Below are positions 19,614 to 27,940 of a DNA stretch of 64,000 nt, in pieces. The notes beneath the pieces were generated by a model. It saw only the letters and a list, made by a program, of their open reading frames with translations. It did not search any database and was not told the DNA's origin. Where the stretch lies: assembly GCF_024519455.1 (NCBI RefSeq), contig NZ_JALJRY010000002.1, positions 331,966 to 395,965 on the forward strand, read 5' to 3'. The stretch's first letter is position 1, and each line of letters opens with the position of its first letter. The translations under genes and the position numbers were made by a program. Source of the DNA: Streptomyces sp. STR69 (GTDB lineage: Bacteria > Actinomycetota > Actinomycetes > Streptomycetales > Streptomycetaceae).

Positions 19614-19847
19614 ATGAGCCTGGACTGGAACGCCCTCGGCGAGGTCGCCGCGGTGAGTGTCGGAGTGACCGTCGGTGTGGTCGTCGTCTTCGCGCTGGGG
19701 GTGCTCGGCATCGCCCAGGTCGAGGCCGCCCGCGAACAGGACGGCGGCACCCACGCACTGGGATTTGCCCAGGCGGGGTTGTGCTTTCTCGCCTGTGCGG
19801 CTGTCGTGGCGTACGGCATATATCTCATCGTGCCGCAGTTCCACTGA
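19614..19847 (+). CDS. Small two-helix membrane protein of the pit-ppk2 operon
   Basis: A 77-residue protein with two hydrophobic helices (about residues 10-34 and 50-72) joined by a short charged loop, EAAREQDGGTH. AAGGGAG (19599-19605) lies eight bases before ATG 19614. I do not recognise a named family. It starts 17 bases after the PiT transporter stop and is followed 50 bases later by PPK2, so it is very probably co-transcribed and may be an accessory subunit of the transporter. The size and composition are normal for Streptomyces small membrane proteins. Confidence 0.75.
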   Translation: MSLDWNALGEVAAVSVGVTVGVVVVFALGVLGIAQVEAAREQDGGTHALGFAQAGLCFLACAAVVAYGIYLIVPQFH

Positions 19848-19897
19848 ATGCCGCTGATGCCACTGATCAACCGAACACCATCGAGAAGGAGGCCGGG

Positions 19898-20788
19898 ATG
19901 ACTGAGCTGTTGTCGGGGCTGCGCGTCGACTACACGGACCAGGACGACCCGGTGCTGATCCGGCCCGACGGCAGCCCGGTGGACACCTGGCGGGAGAACT
20001 ACCCGTACGAACAGCGCATGGAGCGCAAGGAGTACGACTGGCACAAGCGGCTCCAGCAGATAGAACTGCTGAAGCTGCAACGCTGGGTCAAGGAGACCGG
20101 CCGTCGGCTCGTCATCGTCTGCGAGGGGCGCGACGCGGCCGGCAAGGGCGGCACGATCAAACGGTTCACCGAGCACCTGAACCCGCGTGGCGCGCGCGTG
20201 GTCGCACTGGAGAAGCCGAGCGAGCGCGAGAGCGGGCAGTGGTACTTCCAGCGCTACGTCCAGCATCTGCCGACCGCCGGTGAGATCGTGCTGTTCGACC
20301 GCTCCTGGTACAACCGGGCGGGCGTGGAGCGCGTGATGGGTTTCTGCTCGGACGACGAGTACCGCCGTTTCATGCGCCAGGCCCCGCTGTTCGAGCGGAT
20401 GCTGGCGGACGACGGTATCGACCTGATCAAGTTCTGGTTCTCCGTCTCACAGGGTGAACAGCGCACCCGTTTCACGATTCGCCAGGTGGATCCCGTACGG
20501 CAGTGGAAGCTCAGCGCGATGGACCTGGAGTCCCTGGACCGCTGGGACGACTACACGGCCGCCAAGGTCGCCATGTTCCGGGAGACCGACACCGAGCAGG
20601 CGCCCTGGACCGTGGTGAAGAGCAACGACAAGAAGCGGGCCCGCGTCGAAGCCATGCGCAGCGTGCTGGCCCGCTTCGACTACGCCGACAAGGACGAGGA
20701 GGTCGTCGGCAGCCCCGATCCACGCATCGTCGGCGCGGCGGCGACCTTGCTGGAGGCGGGGGAGGACGACACGGCGGCGGTGTTCTAG
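19898..20788 (+). CDS. ppk2: Polyphosphate kinase 2 (PPK2)
   Basis: A 296-residue P-loop kinase that moves phosphate between polyphosphate and nucleoside (di)phosphates in the cytoplasm. Walker A reads GRDAAGKGGTIKRF, Walker B and the lid-proximal region FDRSWYNRAGVERVMGF, and the basic lid and nucleotide-contact segments are seen as LEKPSERESGQWYFQRY and FWFSVSQGEQRTRF. Length matches class I PPK2 (about 300), which mainly favours NDP phosphorylation from polyphosphate; the class is inferred. The start has an ideal GAAGGAGG five bases before ATG 19898. It lies behind the phosphate transporter and a small membrane protein. Confidence 0.93.
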   Translation: MTELLSGLRVDYTDQDDPVLIRPDGSPVDTWRENYPYEQRMERKEYDWHKRLQQIELLKLQRWVKETGRRLVIVCEGRDAAGKGGTIKRFTEHLNPRGARVVALEKPSERESGQWYFQRYVQHLPTAGEIVLFDRSWYNRAGVERVMGFCSDDEYRRFMRQAPLFERMLADDGIDLIKFWFSVSQGEQRTRFTIRQVDPVRQWKLSAMDLESLDRWDDYTAAKVAMFRETDTEQAPWTVVKSNDKKRARVEAMRSVLARFDYADKDEEVVGSPDPRIVGAAATLLEAGEDDTAAVF

Positions 20789-20812
20789 GGGGCGGGGCCC
20801 TTCGGGCCGGTC

Positions 20813-21199
20813 CTAGTCGCCGTCGCGCGGCACCAGTGTCACCCGGTGGAAGTTGCAGCCGGTCATGGGCGGGTTCCCGGAAGGGGGCCCGCCCGCGTGC
20901 GCCTTGAGGGCGACGCTGACCAGGCTCAGCAGCAGGTCGACGTCCGTCTCGCAGTCCAGGTGGACGGTCACCCAGCGGGAGCCCGGGATGATCCGGATCG
21001 CGGTCGACTCGCTGAGGTCGTGATGGAACCGGAGGATGGCCCCGACGGTGAGATGCAGGTCCACATCGTGGTCGGAGTGGAAGTGCACGATCTCGCTGTG
21101 GACGGACCGCAGCGCCCGCCCCGTGCCGCAACTGGCCGGGACCGCGCTGAGGTCGCGCCAGCCTTCCAGTCGCTGCATGGCTCGCTCGGCCAGGGTCAT
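20813..21199 (-). CDS. Luciferase-domain (DUF5519-like) protein
   Basis: A 128-residue protein. The pattern RALRSVHSEIVHFHSDHDVDLHLT, then RIIPGSRWVTVHLDCETDVDLLLSLVSVAL, resembles the small actinobacterial proteins annotated as luciferase family / DUF5519; these have no demonstrated luciferase activity. A His-rich strand (VHFHSDHDVDLHL) is its most striking feature and might bind a metal. It converges with ppk2 with a 24-base gap, and a strong hairpin separates it from the aminotransferase gene upstream. Function unknown. Confidence 0.65.
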   Translation of the reverse strand: MTLAERAMQRLEGWRDLSAVPASCGTGRALRSVHSEIVHFHSDHDVDLHLTVGAILRFHHDLSESTAIRIIPGSRWVTVHLDCETDVDLLLSLVSVALKAHAGGPPSGNPPMTGCNFHRVTLVPRDGD

Positions 21200-21264
21200 G
21201 TCCCCATCGTGGACTGCTCACCGCTTCGCAACCAGAGGTTGAGCGATTTGTAACCGGGGCGTGA

Positions 21265-21302
21265 GGTACCGCACACCTCTGGAGTGTCCGGTGTGCGGTA
21301 CC
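21265..21302 (-). terminator. Perfect 13-bp stem-loop after the aminotransferase gene
   Basis: GGTACCGCACACC (21265-21277) and GGTGTGCGGTACC (21290-21302) form a perfect 13-bp stem with a 12-base loop, starting 10 bases after the aminotransferase stop. It separates that gene from the DUF5519-like gene on the same strand. Confidence 0.8.
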
Positions 21303-21311
21303 CGCGCCGGG

Positions 21312-22598
21312 TCAACTCGCGTCCGCCACCAGCTTTTCGTAGCCCACGAGCCGTACGCACGTGGCCACCCCGTCGATGATCTCCTCGATCTCCGAGGCGT
21401 CCGGGAAGGAGGGGGCGATCCGGATCGTACGGTCCCCGGGGTCGTCGCCGTACGGATGGGTGGCGCCCGCCGGTGTCAGGGCGAGACCGGCGTCCGCCGC
21501 GCGGCGCACCACCTCGCGGGCGCAGCCGTCGGGGACGTCGAGCGTGATGAAGTAACCGCCCCTGGGCATGGACCAGGTGGCGAGACCGGTGTCTCCCAGC
21601 CGGTCGGCGAGGATGCGCAGCACGGTGTCGAACTTCGGCCGCAGCAGCTCGCGGTGCTTGCGCATATGGGCGCGCACCCCGTCCGGATCGCGCAGGAACA
21701 TCGCGTGCCGCAGCTGGTTGACCTTGTCGGGGCCGATGGAGCGCTTGGCGCTGTAGCCGCGCAGCCAGGCCACGTTGGCCGGGGACGAGCCGAAGAACGC
21801 CACGCCCGCACCGGCGAGCGTGATCTTCGAGGTGGACCCGAAGACGAAGACCCGGTCGGGGCTGCCGTGCTCGGCGCAGGCGGCCAACAGGTCGGCGATC
21901 TGCACCTCTTCGTCGGTGAGGTGGTGCACGGCGTAGGCGTTGTCCCAGAAGATCCGGAAGTCGGGCGCCGCCGTCGGCATCGCGGCGAGTCGTCGTACGA
22001 CCTCGTCGCTGTAGCAGGTCCCGTCCGGATTGCTGTACTTGGGCACGCACCAGATGCCCTTGACCGCCGGGTCCGCGGCGACCAGCCGCTCCACCGCATC
22101 CATGTCGGGACCCTCGGCGGTCATCGGCACCGGGATCATCTCGATGCCGAAGCGCTCGCACAGCGCGAAGTGCCGGTCGTAGCCGGGGACCGGGCACAGG
22201 AACGCGATCCGCTCCTCGTCGGCCCAGCGGCGCGCCGCCCCTGGAAGCGTGCCGAGCAGCGCGTGCACCAGGCAGTCGTGCATCAGCTCCAGGCTGGAGT
22301 TGCCCACGGCGAGCAGTTGCCCGGCCGGTACCTGGAGGAACCCGGAGAAGATCTCCCGGAGCTCCAACAGCCCTTCCGCGCCACCATAGTTGCGGCAGTC
22401 CGTGCCGTCGGCGGAGGTGTAGCGGTCGCCGGGCAGCGAGAGCAGTTCGGCGGACAGGTCGAGCTGCCGCGCGGAGGGCTTGCCGCGGGTCAGGTCGAGC
22501 GACAGCTTCTTCGTGAGGAGGGCTTCGTAGTCGCTCCGGGCCGCGTCGAGGCGGGCCGGGAGGGAATCGGCGCTGTGCGAGGGTGAGGGAGGGGTCAC
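21312..22598 (-). CDS. PLP-dependent aminotransferase (aspartate aminotransferase-like, MocR-type subgroup)
   Basis: A 428-residue fold-type I aminotransferase. The PLP lysine is in VFGSTSKITLAGAG; upstream landmarks are NYGGAEGLLELRE, GNSSLELMHD, the Asn of CVPKYSNPDGTCYS and the Asp-Asn-Ala-Tyr of FWDNAYAVHH, all expected for the fold. A glycine-rich MPRGGYFITLDVPDG and the terminal Arg of RTIRIAPSFP (substrate carboxylate) complete the active site. The sequence type (TRGKPSARQLDLS near the N terminus) resembles the corynebacterial AspT group, which transaminates aspartate and 2-oxoglutarate. GTG 22598 is the chosen start, without a clear ribosome site. It is divergent from the DNA-repair genes and ends at a strong hairpin. 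Confidence 0.87.
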   Translation of the reverse strand: MTPPSPSHSADSLPARLDAARSDYEALLTKKLSLDLTRGKPSARQLDLSAELLSLPGDRYTSADGTDCRNYGGAEGLLELREIFSGFLQVPAGQLLAVGNSSLELMHDCLVHALLGTLPGAARRWADEERIAFLCPVPGYDRHFALCERFGIEMIPVPMTAEGPDMDAVERLVAADPAVKGIWCVPKYSNPDGTCYSDEVVRRLAAMPTAAPDFRIFWDNAYAVHHLTDEEVQIADLLAACAEHGSPDRVFVFGSTSKITLAGAGVAFFGSSPANVAWLRGYSAKRSIGPDKVNQLRHAMFLRDPDGVRAHMRKHRELLRPKFDTVLRILADRLGDTGLATWSMPRGGYFITLDVPDGCAREVVRRAADAGLALTPAGATHPYGDDPGDRTIRIAPSFPDASEIEEIIDGVATCVRLVGYEKLVADAS

Positions 22599-22745
22599 GG
22601 AGGTCGACGCTACAAAGCCGGGTGTCGCACCACAAACCGATAAGCCCGGCCTTCACCTGTAGGGAACCGGGCGGGGGCCAGGCCACGGGACGTCGATGTC
22701 GGATTCCCGCCAGCCCCGGCCCGCCCCGTATCGGATGCTGGACAC

Positions 22746-24224
22746 ATGCAGAACGGGATGCACACCGATACGGAGCGCTGTGTGCGCGCCGTCCAGTCCA
22801 AGGACGCGCGCTTCGACGGCTGGTTCTTCACGGCCGTCCTGACCACCCGCATCTACTGCCGGCCCAGCTGCCCGGTCGTACCGCCCAAGCCCGAGAACAT
22901 GACGTTCTACCCGAGTGCGGCGGCCTGCCAGCAGGCGGGGTTCCGGGCCTGCAAGCGCTGCCGCCCCGACACCAGCCCCGGGTCCCCGGAGTGGAACCAG
23001 CGGGCCGACCTGGTGGCCCGCGCGATGCGCCTGATCGCCGACGGAACCGTGGACCGCGAGGGCGTCCCCGGCCTCGCCGCCCGCCTCGGCTACAGCACGA
23101 GGCAGATCGAACGCCAGCTCCTCGCCGAACTGGGCGCCGGCCCCCTCGCGCTCGCCCGGGCCCAACGCGCCCAGACGGCACGGCTGTTGATCGAGACGAC
23201 GGCGCTCCCGATGGCGGAGACCGCCTTCGCCGCCGGCTTCTCCTCGATCCGCACCTTCAACGACACCGTGCGCGAGGTCTTCGCCCTGTCCCCGAGCGAG
23301 CTGCGCAACAGGCGCCCGAGGACAGCGGTGTTGACCCCCGGCACACTCACCCTCCGCCTGCCGTTCCGTGCCCCGCTCAACCCCGACAACCTCTTCGGCC
23401 ACCTGGCGGCGACCGCCGTACCGGGCGTGGAGGAGTGGCGGGCGGGCGCGTACCGCCGCACCCTCCGCCTCCCCTACGGCCACGGCATCGTGTCCCTCGC
23501 TCCCCAGCCCGACCACATCGCCTGCCGCCTCACCCTCAGCGACCTGCGCGACCTGCCCGTGGCCATCAGCCGCTGCCGCCGCATGCTCGACCTGGACGCC
23601 GATCCGGTCGCGGTGGACGACCAGTTGCGGACCGATCCGGTGCTGGCGCCGCTGGTGGACAAGGCGCCGGGCCGACGTGTCCCGGGCACGGTCGACGAGG
23701 CCGAGTTCGCCGTACGGGCCGTACTCGGCCAGCAGGTCTCCACGGCGGCGGCCCGCACCCACGCGGCCCGCCTGGTCACCGCGCACGGCGAACCGGTCGA
23801 CGACCCCGAGGGCGGCCTGACCCACCTCTTCCCGTCCCCCGAGGCACTGGCGGCGGTGAACCCGGAGTCCTTGGCGATGCCGCACACCCGCCGCACCACT
23901 TTCACCACCCTGATCAGCCAACTGGCGGACGGAACGCTCCACTTGGGCGTGGAGAGCGACTGGTCGGAAACGCGAGCCCGACTCCTCGCCCTCCCCGGCT
24001 TCGGCCCCTGGACGGTCGACGTCATCGCCATGCGCGCCCTCGGCGACCCCGACGCCTTCCTCCCCACCGACCTCGGAATCCGGCGCGCGGCACAGGAGTT
24101 GGGCCTCCCGTCGACCCCGGCCGCCCTCACCGCCCGCGCGGCGGCCTGGCGGCCGTGGCGGGCCTACGCGGTCCAGTACCTGTGGGCGACCGACAATCAC
24201 CCGATCAACTTCCTGCCTGTGTAA
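22746..24224 (+). CDS. Ada methyl-phosphotriester domain - AraC HTH - AlkA glycosylase fusion
   Basis: A 492-residue DNA-alkylation repair protein. The N-terminal Ada zinc domain has C38, C42, C69 and C72 (IYCRPSC and FRACKRC), at the same residue numbers as E. coli Ada, where C38 is the methyl acceptor; this supports the start at 22746. An AraC-type HTH follows (about 85-190: LAARLGYSTRQIERQL, AAGFSSIRTFNDTVRE). The C-terminal half is an AlkA-like 3-methyladenine glycosylase: LGQQVSTAAART, HhH motif LPGFGPWTVDVIAMRALGDP, and catalytic Asp in PTDLGI. The Ogt domain of E. coli Ada is instead a separate gene 12 bases downstream. It probably senses methylated DNA and activates its own operon. 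Confidence 0.93.
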   Translation: MQNGMHTDTERCVRAVQSKDARFDGWFFTAVLTTRIYCRPSCPVVPPKPENMTFYPSAAACQQAGFRACKRCRPDTSPGSPEWNQRADLVARAMRLIADGTVDREGVPGLAARLGYSTRQIERQLLAELGAGPLALARAQRAQTARLLIETTALPMAETAFAAGFSSIRTFNDTVREVFALSPSELRNRRPRTAVLTPGTLTLRLPFRAPLNPDNLFGHLAATAVPGVEEWRAGAYRRTLRLPYGHGIVSLAPQPDHIACRLTLSDLRDLPVAISRCRRMLDLDADPVAVDDQLRTDPVLAPLVDKAPGRRVPGTVDEAEFAVRAVLGQQVSTAAARTHAARLVTAHGEPVDDPEGGLTHLFPSPEALAAVNPESLAMPHTRRTTFTTLISQLADGTLHLGVESDWSETRARLLALPGFGPWTVDVIAMRALGDPDAFLPTDLGIRRAAQELGLPSTPAALTARAAAWRPWRAYAVQYLWATDNHPINFLPV

Positions 24225-24236
24225 GGGAGAACAGAA

Positions 24237-24725
24237 GTGATGAAGCACCACACAGTGATCGACAGCCCCTACGGCCCGCTGACCCTCGTCGCGGACGACG
24301 ACGGCGCCCTCTGCGGCCTCTACATGGTCGACCAGCGCCACCGTCCCCCGGAGGAATCCTTCGGCGACCCCGACGACACTCCCTTCACCGAGGCAACTGC
24401 CCAACTACAGGCCTATTTCGCGGGCGAGTTGAAGGAGTTCACCCTCGAACTGCGCCTGCACGGAACCCCGTTCCAACGCACGGTCTGGGACCAGCTCCGC
24501 CGCATCCCCTACGGCGAGACCCGCTCCTACGGCGACCTCGCCGACGCCCTCGGCAACCCGGGCGCCTCCCGCGCGGTAGGCCTCGCCAACGGCAAGAACC
24601 CCATCGGGATCATCGTCCCCTGCCACCGCGTCGTCGGCGCGAACGGCAGCCTCACGGGTTACGGCGGCGGCCTGGACCGCAAGCAGCGACTGCTGGACTT
24701 CGAGGGCGGGGCGGCGCTTTTCTAG
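24237..24725 (+). CDS. ogt: Methylated-DNA-[protein]-cysteine S-methyltransferase
   Basis: A 162-residue suicide repair protein that takes the methyl group from O6-methylguanine onto its own Cys. The active site reads GIIVPCHRVVGANGSLTGYGGG; the DNA-binding helix with RAVGLANGKNP and the FQRTVWDQLRRIPYGETRSYG segment are typical. GTG 24237 is followed at once by ATG 24240; AAGGGAG lies 7-11 bases before them. It follows the Ada-AlkA gene by 12 bases and so shares its control. Its stop codon (TAG, 24723-24725) lies inside a CTAG that also gives the stop of the opposite sirtuin gene. Confidence 0.95.
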   Translation: MMKHHTVIDSPYGPLTLVADDDGALCGLYMVDQRHRPPEESFGDPDDTPFTEATAQLQAYFAGELKEFTLELRLHGTPFQRTVWDQLRRIPYGETRSYGDLADALGNPGASRAVGLANGKNPIGIIVPCHRVVGANGSLTGYGGGLDRKQRLLDFEGGAALF

Positions 24726-25450
24726 CTGCCCTGCAGGGTCCGCAGCAGTTCGGGCAAGGCGGTGCCGATCGGCTCCCGTACCACCTCGTCGGCGAGTTCG
24801 TCGTACGGCGTGGGCTCGGCGTTGACGATGATCAGGCGTGCCCCGTGGTCGGCGGCGACGCCGGCGAGGCCCGCGGCGGGCTGGACCTGGAGGCTGGTGC
24901 CGACGGCGACGAACACCTGGCAGGCCTTGGTGATGGCGACGGCCTCGCCGAGGACTGCCGGGTCGAGGCGTTGGCCGAACATCACGGTCGCCGACTTCAG
25001 GATTCCGCCGCACTCCAGGCACGGCGGGTCCGCCTCGCCGGCCGCGACCCGGGCCAGGGCGTCCTGCATCGGGCCCCGCGCATGACACTTCGTGCACACG
25101 AAACTCCGTGCGCTGCCGTGGAGTTCGAGCACCTTGCGGGCCGGCACACCGCCGAGCTGGTGGAGTCCGTCGACGTTCTGTGTGATGACCCTGACCGGCA
25201 CCCCGGACCGTTCCAGTTCGGCCACCGCCCGGTGCGCGGCGTTCGGCTCGGCCCGGAGCGCGCGGTTGTCGCGGCGCAGCTGCCACGAGCGGCGCCGGAT
25301 CTCGGGGTCGCCCATGTAGTACTCGTACGTCACGAGTTTCTCGGCCTCGGGGTCGCGCCGCCACAGCCCGTTGGGGCCGCGATAGTCGGGGATTCCGGAG
25401 TCGGTGGAGATGCCCGCGCCACTCAGGAGGGCGACGAGAGGCTTGTTCAT
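24722..25450 (-). CDS. NAD-dependent protein deacylase, sirtuin (Sir2) family
   Basis: A 242-residue sirtuin that removes acyl groups from lysines using NAD+, releasing O-acyl-ADP-ribose. The NAD site is LLSGAGISTDSGIPDYRG; ITQNVDGLHQLGG and ELHGSARSF hold the catalytic His; the zinc Cys pairs are VCTKC and PPCLECGG; VGTSLQVQPAAGL and NAEPTPYD complete the Rossmann core. ATG 25450 gives the usual compact bacterial length; the frame runs further upstream only by composition. It converges with ogt with a 4-base overlap. A macrodomain protein able to process its product lies at 3.1 kb. Confidence 0.92.
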   Translation of the reverse strand: MNKPLVALLSGAGISTDSGIPDYRGPNGLWRRDPEAEKLVTYEYYMGDPEIRRRSWQLRRDNRALRAEPNAAHRAVAELERSGVPVRVITQNVDGLHQLGGVPARKVLELHGSARSFVCTKCHARGPMQDALARVAAGEADPPCLECGGILKSATVMFGQRLDPAVLGEAVAITKACQVFVAVGTSLQVQPAAGLAGVAADHGARLIIVNAEPTPYDELADEVVREPIGTALPELLRTLQGS

Positions 25451-25602
25451 GGGCCGAGGGTAGGTCGCCCGGGCGCCGGGACGCGAACGGATATCAACCG
25501 TCCGGCATCGGTGCGGTGGGCTCCTCGCCTCGTCCGCATCTCCGGAGCTCGACGGCGGGTGCCGGCGTCCCCGCACGGCCGGGGTGAACGTCTCGAAAGG
25601 GC

Positions 25603-26100
25603 TCAGCCCACCCGCCGCCCGTTCTCCAGCTCCGCCGTGCCCGACCCCTCCGCCAGCACATCGAGCCCGACCAGGACCCGGAGTCCCAGGGAACCCGGAA
25701 GGTACTCGGTGAGTTCCCCGCGCGGGACGAGGCGCCACGACAGCAGTTCCTCCTCCTGGAGCCGGATCGACTTGAGGTCGTTCGCGGTGAGGACTCCGCC
25801 GTCGTACAGGTAGGCCACCAGCGGCGGGTAGTCCGGCCCGTGGTAGATCCAGTCGACGGCGAGCAGTCGGCCGAGTTCGACGTCGAGGCCGATCTCCTCC
25901 AGCGTCTCGCGGCGCGCTCCCTGGCGCGGTGTCTCGCCGTCGTCCGACTCGATGGTGCCGCCCGGAAGGGCCCAGCCCTCACGGTAGTTGGGCTCGACGA
26001 GCAGGACATTGCCCTCGGCGTCGCGGAAGAGCGCGGCGGCCCCGGCGAGGATACGGGGGAGGCCGGCGAGGTACGTGGCGAAGTCTGGCGTGGTGGTCAT
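25603..26100 (-). CDS. Nudix hydrolase
   Basis: A 165-residue Nudix enzyme that would cleave a nucleoside diphosphate linked to another group. The Nudix box is complete in its catalytic half, ARRETLEEIGL, with the leading part GGTIESDDGET two residues longer than the standard GG-x-x-E-x-GE spacing. Substrate cannot be read from the sequence. Its ATG overlaps the stop of the upstream MmyB-type regulator by 4 bases (ATGA), so the two form an operon. A 152-base stretch with nothing recognisable separates it from the sirtuin gene. Confidence 0.85.
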   Translation of the reverse strand: MTTTPDFATYLAGLPRILAGAAALFRDAEGNVLLVEPNYREGWALPGGTIESDDGETPRQGARRETLEEIGLDVELGRLLAVDWIYHGPDYPPLVAYLYDGGVLTANDLKSIRLQEEELLSWRLVPRGELTEYLPGSLGLRVLVGLDVLAEGSGTAELENGRRVG

Positions 26101-26954
26101 TGAGGAAGGGTAACCAGCCCGCGCAGCCGCCTCTCCGACTCGCTGCCCGGCTCGGGGAAGTGACAGATCAGGCTCAGCCAGGGCGCTTCCTGCACCGCGA
26201 GCCGTACGAACGACACCTCGATGTCACCCGCATCGGGGAGCCGGTAGTGGCGCACGGAGGAACGGAACTCCACCACTTCGTGCGCCTCCCACAGTCGCGC
26301 GAAGCGCGGGCTGGTGGCGGTGAGTTCGTCGATCAGCTCGGCGAAGCGCGGGTTGTCCAGTTCGTACGCCGCCTGCTGCCGCAGCAGGCCCGCCATCCAC
26401 TCGGTCTCCGCCTCCCACTCGGGCATCAGGGCGCGGATGCCGGGTTCCCTGAACAGCAGCCAGGCGCTGTTGAGTTCACGGCGCGGCCGGTCGAGCAGGG
26501 CGGCGCCGAGGACGGCCTCCTGGGCCCGGTTCCAGGCCAGGACGTCGAAGCAGCGGTCGATGACGAACGCGGGGTTCGGCATCAGCGTGTCGAGGAACGC
26601 CCTTACGGCGTCCGGTACTTGGAGGGACCGCTCGGCCGGTTCGGGTGCGGCCCTGCCCGCCAGCCGGAACAGGTGCGCGCGCTCCACCTCGTCCAACTGC
26701 AGCGCGCGGGCCAGGGCGAGCAGGATCTGCGGGGAGACATTGATGTCGCGGCCCTGCTCCAGCCACGTGTACCAGGTCAGGCTGACACCGGAGAGGAGGG
26801 AGACTTCTTCGCGGCGCAGACCGGGAGTTCGGCGTCGGCCGCCGGCGGGCAGCCCCGTCCCGTCCGGGTCGGCACGCTCACGCCGGGACCGCAGGAAGGC
26901 GGCGAGGGCCTTGCGGCCGTGATCCGGGGATTCCGGTGGTGGTGTCGCTGGCAC
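26097..26954 (-). CDS. MmyB-type helix-turn-helix regulator
   Basis: A 285-residue regulator: an XRE-type HTH (about residues 15-85: LAAFLRSRRER, GLRREEVSLLSGVSLTWYTWLEQGRD, LLALARALQLD) followed by the MmyB-like ligand-binding domain (FVIDRCFDVLAWNRAQEAV...EFRSSVRHYRLP). This architecture is very common in Streptomyces, usually divergent from an SDR gene that it controls, as here (SDR at 27056). GTG 26954 is the chosen start; no strong ribosome site is seen, and an AT-rich patch (TTAATTCTGCACTCTT) just upstream could be its promoter or operator. Confidence 0.87.
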   Translation of the reverse strand: MPATPPPESPDHGRKALAAFLRSRRERADPDGTGLPAGGRRRTPGLRREEVSLLSGVSLTWYTWLEQGRDINVSPQILLALARALQLDEVERAHLFRLAGRAAPEPAERSLQVPDAVRAFLDTLMPNPAFVIDRCFDVLAWNRAQEAVLGAALLDRPRRELNSAWLLFREPGIRALMPEWEAETEWMAGLLRQQAAYELDNPRFAELIDELTATSPRFARLWEAHEVVEFRSSVRHYRLPDAGDIEVSFVRLAVQEAPWLSLICHFPEPGSESERRLRGLVTLPQ

Positions 26955-27055
26955 CAGTTAATTCTGCACTCTTCAAGTGGGCGGCTGCCGGGCGCAGGGT
27001 GAGGGGGACACCGGACTCCATGGTGATCCGAACTCCCTTGTGAAAGGCGGCCCTT

Positions 27056-27940
27056 GTGGCTGAGCTGTCCCCTCCCCGCACCGTCCTGGTCACCGGCGCC
27101 ACCGGCGGTGTGGGCTCCGCGGTCGCACGCGCCCTGCACGCCGGCGGCTGGATCGTGTACGCCGCCCACCGACGGCCCGAGGACGCGGAAGCGCTGCGGG
27201 ACGCCGGCTTCACCCCTGTCCGGCTCGAACTGACCGACGAGGACTCCGTGTTCGCCGCGGCCGAGCAGGTCGGACCGCGGCTCGACGGACTCGTGAACAG
27301 TGCGGCGATCATGGGCCAGGGCCCCGTCGAGCTGACGCCCGCAGAGGCGTGGCGCCGCCAGTTCGAGATCAACGTGATCGGCCAGGCGACCGTGATCCGC
27401 GCCTTCCTGCCGGCGCTACGGGCGTCCGGCGGCCGTATCGTCAATGTCGGCGCCGTCTCGGCCCGTGTCCCGCCGCCCTTCTTCGGCCCCATCGCCGCCT
27501 CGAAGGCCGCGCTAGCCGCGCTCACCCACTCCCTGCGCGCGGAACTCCGCCACCAGGGCGTCAGGGTCACCCTCGTCGAACCCGGCGCCATGGACACCCC
27601 GATCTTCGCGACGGCGGAGAAGGCGAGCGCGGAACTGGGCCGGGCCGGATCGCCGGCGACGCGGCAGCACTACGCCCGCGCCCTGGACGCCGTACGAGCG
27701 ACGGCCGCCCGCCAGCCGCTCGGCCCGGTCACCCCCGCCGTCGACGCCGTCGTACGCGCCCTGACCACCCGCCGCCCCGCCACCCTCACCACCACCGGCC
27801 GCGACGGCCGCGCCCTCGCCCTGCTGCGGTTCCTGCCGGACGGCCTGCGGGACCGGGTGGTGCTGAAGGCGTTCGGAGTGACGGCGGAGGCGTTCGACGA
27901 CACGGTCCTCACGGAGTCGTCCGGAGCCCGTCGACGATGA
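27056..27940 (+). CDS. Short-chain dehydrogenase-like protein lacking the catalytic Tyr
   Basis: A 294-residue SDR. The NAD(P) site VLVTGATGGVGSAVARAL and the structural NSAAIMG (NAG-equivalent) are present, with the catalytic Ser in VNVGAVSARVP. The YxxxK motif, however, reads PIAASKAALA: the Tyr position is Ile (ATC codon) while Lys is kept. Without the Tyr, normal dehydrogenase chemistry is not expected, so it may bind cofactor in a regulatory way or use another residue. GTG 27056 has GAAAGGCGG upstream. It is divergent from an MmyB-type regulator. Its 3' end overlaps the convergent TetR gene by 32 bases. Confidence 0.85.
   Translation: MAELSPPRTVLVTGATGGVGSAVARALHAGGWIVYAAHRRPEDAEALRDAGFTPVRLELTDEDSVFAAAEQVGPRLDGLVNSAAIMGQGPVELTPAEAWRRQFEINVIGQATVIRAFLPALRASGGRIVNVGAVSARVPPPFFGPIAASKAALAALTHSLRAELRHQGVRVTLVEPGAMDTPIFATAEKASAELGRAGSPATRQHYARALDAVRATAARQPLGPVTPAVDAVVRALTTRRPATLTTTGRDGRALALLRFLPDGLRDRVVLKAFGVTAEAFDDTVLTESSGARRR

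Noticed and set aside
22583..25813. 1076-codon plus-strand frame across the Ada-AlkA, ogt and sirtuin genes
   Set aside because: Out of frame with all recognisable motifs; very rich in Arg and Pro, as expected for a shadow frame.
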